This document shows, piece by piece, positions 1-5,944 of a stretch of 11,732 bases of DNA. The DNA is taken from positions 1,376 through 13,107 of the forward strand of contig PKYX01000349.1 in NCBI GenBank assembly GCA_003132825.1, in the 5' to 3' direction. The stretch's first letter is position 1; every line of letters starts with the position of its first letter. The notes beneath the pieces were generated by a model, which saw only the letters and a list, made by a program, of their open reading frames with translations, ran no database searches and was not told the origin of the DNA. The position numbers and the translations under genes are program-made. This DNA comes from Acidobacteriaceae bacterium. GTDB taxonomy: Bacteria > Acidobacteriota > Terriglobia > Terriglobales > Acidobacteriaceae.

Positions 1-3000
1 GTCTGCACTCGCCAGATCGACGCTCGCGTTCGTGATGGTCAGTGGTGTGGCGGTATTGGCGTAGAAAAAGATCGGTTGGGCCGCGGTCGTGAAGTTGGCC
101 GTTTCTGTCTGGGTTGATAAGATCTGGGTTCCGGTATAGAGCAGCCCAAAGTTCGGGTCGGGGAAGTCATACCAGTTCAGTTGCCGCACCGCGAAGGTCT
201 GTTCATAGGAGATCAGGGCCGTCTGCCAGCCGCTAATACTGTAGTAGTCGCCGCCATAGGCAAAGATCACGCCCTGGTAGTGACCGTGGCAGGCGCCGTC
301 CGAAAGAGTGGGGGCGGCGGCCGTAACGTCGACCACGTCGTAGGGTGTGCCGACGTAGTTGAGAATCTGCTGGATCGCCGGGAAGTCGGCATAGCCCGCT
401 CCCGCATTGGCTGCGGCGTTGTTCACCACCAATATCTTCATGTCGATAGTGGGCGACGGGCAGGAGATCGCCGCGGTCGTGGACGCGGTGATCCATCCCG
501 TGTCGGAGTCCACGTAGGGCGCGATGGTCCCGTAGCTGGCCGTAATCGCATGCGCGCCATTGTCGGTTGCAAGTACAGTCGCCAGGCCTGCGCTGTTGAC
601 GTTGACTTCCTGAGGACTAAATGCCGCCCAAGTTGCAAGGCTGGTAAGGTTCTGGGTGCTGCCATTGCTGTAGGTCCCCAGCGCAGAGAATTGCTGCGTC
701 GCATTGAGGCCCAAAGTCGCGCCAACCGACGTCGTGCTGGTACCGCAAGAGGCCGACGGATAGGCTCCCAGGCACACCGCCACCGACTCCAAAACTGGAG
801 CCTGCACCGTTAACAGAGTGGATCCGGCCGCACCGTAAGTCGCGGTCACCGTGGTTGCGCCCTGTCCTGTGACCGTGGCCAGACCCGCAGTGTTGACGCC
901 GGCTACGCCGGCAGGCGAAGCTTGCCAGGTTGCCGAAGAGGTCACGGTGGCGGTGGTGCCATCGGTATAGGTGGCCAGGGCGGTGAATTGCACTTGGTTG
1001 TTCGTCGATCCGAAGGGCAGCGCGGAATTCGCCAGTCCGAGAGGGAATGTCGGGCTGGCAGGTGTAACCGCAACCGACTGCACGCCGGCCACTGTCAGCA
1101 CGAACGGCGCAGAGACGGGTGCGCCGGTAACTGTGGCGGTGATGTTCGTCGTCCCTCCAGCGGCGCTGAGGACACCCGTCGCCAGTCCGGCGGTGCTGCT
1201 GATGGTGGCCACGCCGGTATTGCTTGAGGCAAAGGTCGCGGTCACCGCGCCCGAGGTACCGTCGCTATAGGCTGCGGTGGCCGAGAACTGGTCGGTTCCG
1301 AAGGGATAGATCGACGGAGCGGGCGCCGAAACGGTTACCGAAGTGATGGTCTTCGACGTGACCGCAACCGCGGCGGCGGGGCTGGTCACCGTCGTGCCGC
1401 TCGTTTCCGTCACGGCCGCTGTGATCGTGGCGCTGCCGCCGCCGACGCCGGTTACGAGTCCGGTGGTGCTGACCGACGCGACTTTATTGTTCGACGTGCT
1501 CCAGACCGCTGCCGAGGTTACGTTCCCGGTGGTTCCGCCTGAGTAAGTGCCGGTCGCGGTAAGTTGCTCGGTCAAGCCGACCGCCAGGGTTGGAGTGGGA
1601 ACGGTGACCGCGACGGAGCGGAGATTGCTCACTTGCGCGCCCCCGGTCATGGCAACCACAAGCTGGCTGTTCGAAGCGCCGTAAGTGGTGGTGAGCGTCC
1701 CGGTCGTCGTGCCTACCACCGTGGGCGTGAAAACCACAGTGACGCTGCAGGAAGCAGCCGCTGCGAGCGAAGTCGTACACGTATTCGCGGTTATGGCGTA
1801 AGCCGCGGGGCTAGCTACGATGCTGCCGATCGCGACTGCCGAGGTCGTGCTGTTGGTTAGGGTGACGGAATGCGACTGGCTGGGGGTACCCACGTTGCGC
1901 GTGGTGCTGAAAGTAATCGAGGTCGGCGCGACCGTGAGCGGGCTGACCGCGGTTCCCGTCACGCTAACCGACTGCGGGCTTCCGGTGCCGGTGGTGTAAG
2001 CAACCGCGATGGTCCCGGTCTGCGCGCCAGTCGCGGTGAGTGTCGGGGCGAAGGTGGCGCTGAGGGTACAGGAGGCAGCAGCCGCCAAAGAAGTCGTGCA
2101 CCCAGTCGCGGCAAATTCCGTGTTCGTGCTGGTGATGGTGAGCGGCATTGCTGCGGCGGTGTTGTTCTTGACGGTAAAAGTCTTGGCGGCGCTGGTTGTG
2201 CCTTGCGTCACGTTACCAAACGCGCGGGAAGCAGGGGTGACAGTGATCGGAGAAACTCCGGTTCCTGACAAGGTGAGCGTCAGGGGACTGCCGGTTCCCG
2301 CAAAAGCTACTGTGATGTTCCCGGTTTGGGCAGCGGCAGCAGTGGGGGCAAAGGTAGCGGTGATGGTGCAGCTCGAAGAGGCCGGTACGGAGGCCCCGCA
2401 AGTACCCCCTGCTACGGCAAAGGGGGCGGCGGTTGAGATCGTCAGAGCTACTGCCGCAGTTTCAGTATTTCTTACCGTAAACGTGGATGCCGCGCTGGTC
2501 GTGCCTTCGCCGACCGAACCAAAGTTGTGGGTTGTCGGAGTAGCGGTGATCGGCGCAACTCCGGTCCCAGTGACCGCTGCCGATACCGGACTACCCACGC
2601 CGCTATAGGTGGCCGTTATGCTACCCGTCTGCGCACCGGTCGCTGCGGGACTGAACGTGACCCCGACGGTGCAGGACGCGGCCCCAGCCAACGAGCCCGT
2701 GCAAGTGGTGGTTGCCGGATTAAACAGCGCATTGCTGCTCGCGACACTCAGTCCTGAGATCGCGATCGTTCCGGCGTTCTTCACGGTGAAGGTGGTCGCC
2801 GCGCTGGTGGTCCCGACCGCCACCGAACCGAACCCATGGGTCGCCGGGGTCAGTGTGATCGGGGCGGTTCCGGTGCCCGTCAAGCTGGCGGTTTGCGTGC
2901 CCGCGCTATCGACAACCGTCAGGACCCCGGTCCGGGCGCCCGTAGCGCTCGGAGTGAAAGTGACGGTAATGGCGCAACTCGCGGCGGCCGCTACCGAGGC

Positions 3001-3264
3001 GCAAGTGCTGTTCGCAGTAAAGTCTCCGCTGGCCGATATGCTGGTCAGGGTAAGCGCAGCGGTGCCAGTATTCTTAAGGGTAAACGTGCCTTTAGTCGTG
3101 CTCAGGCTGCCCACTGCGGCTGAACCCAAGGCGCGAGACGCGGGCGTAAGCGTCGCGGTTTGGGCTTGCGCCGTCGGGGTGATGGCGGCGAAGAAAACCA
3201 AGAGCGCAAAGAAAGCGACGAGAATGGGAGTGCATGTTTGGGAAACTGGCAGGCGGCGCGTCAT
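1..3264 (-). CDS. Secreted multi-domain Ig-like repeat protein (ASH/HYDIN-type repeats, BIG2-like domains, Agd3-like C-terminal module), 3' end outside the window
   Basis: I read every codon from the ATG at 3264-3262 to base 1 and found no stop: 1088 codons, C-terminus missing. The start has GAGG at 3270-3273, 5 nt upstream. Residues 1-35 form a signal peptide: MTRR, a hydrophobic core (LVAFFALLVFFAA) and a likely cut after AQA. Residues about 36-545 hold five repeats of roughly 100 residues with the ASH/HYDIN ('choice-of-anchor D') pattern FGSVxxGTTS..FTVKN..C..SC.ITVTF.P..TG...G and a closing GTG. Residues about 549-930 hold four BIG2-like domains (LTATGTYSGGTT; A(T/V)W; GLAT). From about residue 940 the sequence changes: IDMKILVVN, then GWQTALISYEQTFAVRQ and WYDFPDPNFG. 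From memory this resembles the Agd3/CBM87 family. A secreted or surface protein acting on or binding glycans is inferred; no catalytic residues are visible in the part present. The domain order from residue 36 to 930 is very clear, the last module less so. Confidence 0.88.
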   Translation of the reverse strand, partial: MTRRLPVSQTCTPILVAFFALLVFFAAITPTAQAQTATLTPASRALGSAAVGSLSTTKGTFTLKNTGTAALTLTSISASGDFTANSTCASVAAAASCAITVTFTPSATGARTGVLTVVDSAGTQTASLTGTGTAPITLTPATHGFGSVAVGTTSAATTFTVKNAGTIAISGLSVASSNALFNPATTTCTGSLAGAASCTVGVTFSPAATGAQTGSITATYSGVGSPVSAAVTGTGVAPITATPTTHNFGSVGEGTTSAASTFTVRNTETAAVALTISTAAPFAVAGGTCGASVPASSSCTITATFAPTAAAAQTGNITVAFAGTGSPLTLTLSGTGVSPITVTPASRAFGNVTQGTTSAAKTFTVKNNTAAAMPLTITSTNTEFAATGCTTSLAAAASCTLSATFAPTLTATGAQTGTIAVAYTTGTGSPQSVSVTGTAVSPLTVAPTSITFSTTRNVGTPSQSHSVTLTNSTTSAVAIGSIVASPAAYAITANTCTTSLAAAASCSVTVVFTPTVVGTTTGTLTTTYGASNSQLVVAMTGGAQVSNLRSVAVTVPTPTLAVGLTEQLTATGTYSGGTTGNVTSAAVWSTSNNKVASVSTTGLVTGVGGGSATITAAVTETSGTTVTSPAAAVAVTSKTITSVTVSAPAPSIYPFGTDQFSATAAYSDGTSGAVTATFASSNTGVATISSTAGLATGVLSAAGGTTNITATVTGAPVSAPFVLTVAGVQSVAVTPASPTFPLGLANSALPFGSTNNQVQFTALATYTDGTTATVTSSATWQASPAGVAGVNTAGLATVTGQGATTVTATYGAAGSTLLTVQAPVLESVAVCLGAYPSASCGTSTTSVGATLGLNATQQFSALGTYSNGSTQNLTSLATWAAFSPQEVNVNSAGLATVLATDNGAHAITASYGTIAPYVDSDTGWITASTTAAISCPSPTIDMKILVVNNAAANAGAGYADFPAIQQILNYVGTPYDVVDVTAAAPTLSDGACHGHYQGVIFAYGGDYYSISGWQTALISYEQTFAVRQLNWYDFPDPNFGLLYTGTQILSTQTETANFTTAAQPIFFYANTATPLTITNASVDLASAD
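475..1620 (-). repeat. Four BIG2-like Ig domains in tandem
   Basis: Residues about 549-930 contain four units of 85-105 residues. Each opens with a variant of (S/T)VxV, followed by LTATGTYSGGTTGNVTS or its counterparts (FSATAAYSDGTSGAVTA, FTALATYTDGTTATVTS, FSALGTYSNGSTQNLTS), then a strand with VWSTSN, ATFASSN or ATWQASP, then GLxT. This is the classic BIG2 layout. Such domains usually act as stalks or spacers that place a terminal module away from the cell. Confidence 0.8.
1630..3159 (-). repeat. Five ASH/HYDIN-like protein repeats, each with a cysteine pair
   Basis: Five homologous units of about 100 codons lie in tandem at residues about 36-132, 133-238, 239-338, 339-440 and 443-545. Each has a Cys pair at the same place, C88/C97, C188/C198, C289/C299, C389/C399 and C496/C506, in the pattern C-x(8-9)-C with the second Cys always preceded by Ser. 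The even spacing suggests one short disulfide per domain after export. Copies 4 and 5 share the stretch TTSLAAAASC exactly. Confidence 0.8.
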
Positions 3265-3292
3265 AGAAACCTCGTGAGCTAACAAATGTGTG

Positions 3293-3305
3293 TCCCCTTC
3301 GGGGA
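3293..3305 (-). promoter_or_regulatory. Small hairpin in the 5' leader of the Ig-repeat gene
   Basis: TCCCC and GGGGA pair around a 3-nt TTC spacer. It sits about 20 nt upstream of the GAGG ribosome site of the minus-strand gene, so in its mRNA it would fold just before the translation start. It is short; a regulatory role is only possible. Confidence 0.3.
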
Positions 3306-3557
3306 TCGTGAATTTCCAAATGAGAATTCGGTAGTCTCGAGAACCGCCGATCAACCTGCCATTCGAATCTCCGCCCAGGATCACGGGCCTCTTCGATGTG
3401 CAGGGGGTATCGCCTGGGCCTAAAATGGCAAAAGCGAGACCGCAAGACCGCGACAGTTCTTCTGGGGGAGGGACTGTGCTGCGACCGACGTGCCACCGTT
3501 CAAGAAACACGGGCCCGGACTCGGTGTAGCGCCACTACCTACAGAGACTCTCTACTG

Positions 3558-3573
3558 GTTGCCTTCGGGCAAC
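3558..3573 (+). other. UUCG-tetraloop hairpin in the intergenic region
   Basis: GTTGCC and GGCAAC form a perfect 6-bp stem closed by TTCG. On the plus strand this is the very stable C(UUCG)G tetraloop, a form common in structured RNAs. There is no T-run after it, so it is not a standard terminator. It points to a plus-strand structured transcript, but by itself proves nothing. Confidence 0.4.
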
Positions 3574-3908
3574 TCGACCACGTGAGAATTCCGGGAAAGC
3601 GGCACTGCTAGGCCAACCGCCGAGCACGGGAAACCTAGGTGAACTGTAGGTGTTTCGCTATTTCGTCACAAGAAGTAGATGGTCGTGGTCGGGCAGGGTA
3701 CTTGTTGGCCACGTCGAACCGCCTCATGGGTTGACTGCATTTCGCGAGGCTTGCCAGAGAGGTTCAGCACGGGTCTTTCCTCCGGGGTAAGGAGTTGGTT
3801 AACTAGATGGTATCGGACTACAAGTTGGCTCACGGTAGAGTCCTTTGAAGCCCGCCAACAGCGCCCAGGACGATGTTTTATGTATGACTAATAAGTATAT
3901 GGTTACTA

Positions 3909-3924
3909 TACCGACGATTCGGTA
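3909..3924. repeat. Inverted repeat, operator- or hairpin-like
   Basis: TACCGA and TCGGTA are perfect inverted copies around CGAT. The repeat lies at the edge of the AT-rich island and only 5 bp before the larger inverted repeat at 3930-3950. It may be a protein-binding site in the divergent promoter region. The regulator is unknown. Confidence 0.4.
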
Positions 3925-3929
3925 AGAAT

Positions 3930-3950
3930 CCCCGGATCGCGCATCCGGGG
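3930..3950 (+). terminator. Strong 8-bp hairpin with a weak T-run, possible intrinsic terminator
   Basis: CCCCGGAT and ATCCGGGG form a perfect 8-bp stem with a CGCGC loop. On the plus strand it is followed by CGGATTTTCG, so the T-run is short and offset by four bases. If it terminates anything it would be a plus-strand transcript starting inside the intergenic region, since no called gene precedes it on that strand. It could equally be a leader structure of the plus-strand gene at 4060. Confidence 0.35.
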
Positions 3951-4040
3951 CGGATTTTCGCAAGGCTCGTCGTTTCTGTTTGCCCCCCATAAACTGCACA
4001 CCGTCCCCGGTTCGCCTGGCATCTGTTGTCCTCCGCCGAG

Positions 4041-4057
4041 CTGGCTGCAGTAGCCAG
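4041..4057 (+). promoter_or_regulatory. Hairpin directly before the DCC-LMF start codon
   Basis: CTGGCT and AGCCAG pair around GCAGT, ending 2 nt before the ATG at 4060. It occupies the place where a ribosome site for that ATG should be, and I see no Shine-Dalgarno there. Either it limits initiation at 4060 or translation begins at one of the ATGs at 4069, 4081 or 4087. Confidence 0.35.
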
Positions 4058-4059
4058 AC

Positions 4060-5895
4060 ATGGATGATATGCATGATGATATGGATATGGAGGAGCAGGT
4101 TCCCGACCGCCCGTTACTTGTTTTCGACGGAGACTGCTCCTTCTGTAATGCTCTGGTCGACTATGGCAAGCGGATCACGGGCGAGCGGGTGCGATACGCG
4201 CCCTACCAGGAAGTTGGCCCCCAGTTCCCCCGCATTTCTCCCCAAGACTTCGCCTCCGCGGTAAAGCTGATCCTGCCCGGTGGCGAGGTGCGGAGCGGAG
4301 CGCACGCTGTATTCAGCGCCTTGGAGAGAACCCCCGGAAGGGGCTGGATGCTCGAGCTGTACACTCGCATCCCGGCGGTCGCGCCGATCTCGGAGACAGC
4401 TTACCGCGCGGTCGCCCGCCATCGGTCGCTCGCCTATCGGGTGACGAAGCTTTTGTGGGGGATCCCTCTCGAACCGGCGGCTGCTCGGTTATCAACCTGG
4501 CTTTTTCTCCGGCTGCTGGGTGCAATCTACCTTATCGCCTTCGCGTCCTTTGGAGTGCAGGCGCCGGGCCTGATCGGCTCTCGTGGGATTTTGCCGGTGG
4601 CCGAGTTTCTCCCCGCCGTGCGGCAGTATCTGGGAGCGTCGGCCTATTGGAGCGTTCCCACTTCCTTGTGGTTCAGCTCGAGCGACGGCTTCATCCGGGC
4701 CAACTGGATTGCCGGGGTCTGCCTTTCGGTCGTTCTGATGCTAGGTTTGAACTGGCGCTCGGTGCGAGTTGCACTCTTCGTTCTCTACCTCTCTCTTGCG
4801 GCCGCCAGCCAGGTGTTTTTGAGCTTCCAGTGGGATGCGCTGCTGCTCGAAATCGGTTTTCTTGCCATCTTTCTCGGGTCTTCACGGATCGTGGTCTGGC
4901 TGTTTCGCTGGTTGCTGTTCCGTCTGATGTTTCTCTCGGGGGCGGTGAAGCTGCTGAGCGGCGACATTTCCTGGCGGAGCTTCACGGCCCTGCCGGTGCA
5001 TTACGAAACCCAACCGTTGCCCACTCCTTTAGCGTGGTACGTCTACCAATGGCCGGCATGGTTTCATCACCTCTCGGTAGGAGTCGTGTTCGCGACGGAA
5101 CTACTGGTTCCATTTCTAATCTTCGCGCCGCGCCGTATCCGCTGCTTGGCTGCGCTCGCGATTAGCGCGTTTCAGCTGCTGATTTTTCTGACCGGGAACT
5201 ATGCATTCTTCAACCTCCTGACCATTGCGCTGTGCCTGTTCCTTCTCGACGATGCATTGCTTCGTAGCATCGTTCCCCGGAGGACGGTCGCGAAAATATT
5301 GGAGGCTCGGGGGCCCAACGGGTGGCGGCCGCTGCGCAACACCGTCTGCCGAGCCCTGGCCGCTCTGGTGGTCTTTGTGACTGCCTTTCAACTGAGCGCG
5401 ATGTTTCTGCACTTTCGATGGGCGCCGGCAGAAACTGTGATTGCCGCGGTTGCGCCGTTTGAAATCATCAACACCTACGGGCTTTTCGCCGTGATGACCA
5501 CGTCGCGTCCGGAAATCGTGATCGAAGGTTCCTCGGACGGCGTGACCTGGCTGGCTTACGAGTTCAAGTACAAGCCGGGAGAGCTGACACGACGGCCTGC
5601 TTGGGTGGAACCCTATCAGCCTCGGCTCGACTGGCAAATGTGGTTTGCGGCACTTGGCGACTACCAGAGCGATCCCTGGACGGTGCAGTTGATGGCCAAG
5701 CTGCTCGAGGGCTCTCCCGATGTTCTCGGCCTGTTCGGAAAGAACCCGTTTCCTGGCTCTCCGCCTCATTTTGTCCGAGCCTTGCTCTATGAGTATCGCT
5801 TCACGACGCCTGCGGAACGACGAGCCACCGGAGACTGGTGGCGCCGGGAATTGAAGCGAACCTATCTGCCTTCCCTGGCGTTGCACGATCGCTAA
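4060..5895 (+). CDS. DCC thiol-disulfide oxidoreductase domain fused to lipase maturation factor (LMF) membrane domain
   Basis: The product has 611 residues. Residues about 19-130 match the DCC family (DUF393): LLVFDGDCSFCN with Cys26 and Cys29 as a CxxC pair at the end of the first strand, as in thioredoxin-like folds. From about residue 145 the protein becomes a multi-pass membrane protein of the lipase maturation factor family. Diagnostic stretches are QWDALLLEIGFLAIFLG (257-273), LMFLSGAVKLLSGD (289-302), HYETQPLPTPLAW (314-326), NTYGLFAVMTTSRPEIVIEG (471-490) and a C-terminal part with FKYKPGEL, RLDWQMWFAALG, LLEGSPDVLGLF and YEYRFTT. In vertebrates LMF1 helps dimeric lipases fold in the ER; the bacterial role is not established. 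An in-frame TAG at 4051 rules out an earlier start, but no Shine-Dalgarno supports 4060, so the ATGs at 4069, 4081 or 4087 are alternatives. The gene converges on the hybrid kinase gene with 49 bp between stops and no clear terminator. A redox-linked folding function is inference. Confidence 0.9.
   Translation: MDDMHDDMDMEEQVPDRPLLVFDGDCSFCNALVDYGKRITGERVRYAPYQEVGPQFPRISPQDFASAVKLILPGGEVRSGAHAVFSALERTPGRGWMLELYTRIPAVAPISETAYRAVARHRSLAYRVTKLLWGIPLEPAAARLSTWLFLRLLGAIYLIAFASFGVQAPGLIGSRGILPVAEFLPAVRQYLGASAYWSVPTSLWFSSSDGFIRANWIAGVCLSVVLMLGLNWRSVRVALFVLYLSLAAASQVFLSFQWDALLLEIGFLAIFLGSSRIVVWLFRWLLFRLMFLSGAVKLLSGDISWRSFTALPVHYETQPLPTPLAWYVYQWPAWFHHLSVGVVFATELLVPFLIFAPRRIRCLAALAISAFQLLIFLTGNYAFFNLLTIALCLFLLDDALLRSIVPRRTVAKILEARGPNGWRPLRNTVCRALAALVVFVTAFQLSAMFLHFRWAPAETVIAAVAPFEIINTYGLFAVMTTSRPEIVIEGSSDGVTWLAYEFKYKPGELTRRPAWVEPYQPRLDWQMWFAALGDYQSDPWTVQLMAKLLEGSPDVLGLFGKNPFPGSPPHFVRALLYEYRFTTPAERRATGDWWRRELKRTYLPSLALHDR
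4063..4086 (+). repeat. Two tandem 12-bp units in the start of the DCC-LMF gene
   Basis: GATGATATGCAT is followed directly by GATGATATGGAT (11 of 12 identical). It encodes DDMH-DDMD and gives a Met/Asp/His-rich N-terminus with four closely spaced ATG codons in frame. It may be a small duplication at the start of the gene. Confidence 0.6.
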
Positions 5896-5944
5896 CAGGG
5901 CAAGGTCTGGTTGGAAGCTAAATGTTCCCGCCGACCACGAAATC

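Larger units (their letters stand above)
3265..4059. other. 795-bp divergent intergenic region, no convincing gene
   Basis: This region lies between the divergent starts at 3264 (minus) and 4060 (plus). The short open frames here (71 codons at 3396-3611, 70 codons at 3679-3891, 91 antisense codons at 3799-4074) have no recognisable motifs and no convincing ribosome sites. I found no tRNA, riboswitch consensus or transposase remnant by eye. It does hold several inverted repeats (3293-3305, 3558-3573, 3909-3924, 3930-3950, 4041-4057) and an AT-rich island at about 3875-3912 in otherwise GC-rich DNA, where promoters would be expected. It could contain long untranslated leaders, a small RNA, or decayed coding sequence. 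Confidence 0.6.

Noticed and set aside
2009..3277. Val/Ala-rich open frames on the plus strand (199 and 222 codons)
   Set aside because: They are complements of the Thr/Ala/Gly-rich Ig-like repeats. The minus-strand frame has a signal peptide, a ribosome site and proper domains.
3340..3400. TTCGAAT suggestive of a tRNA T-loop
   Set aside because: The flanking bases do not pair on either strand and no acceptor or anticodon arm can be drawn.
3265..3500. A possible c-di-GMP (GEMM-I) riboswitch before the Ig-repeat gene
   Set aside because: I looked for the conserved blocks on the minus strand and did not find them.
5896..5944. Terminator between the convergent genes
   Set aside because: Only a weak stem with a 16-nt loop and a G-T pair can be drawn, and there is no T-run on either strand.
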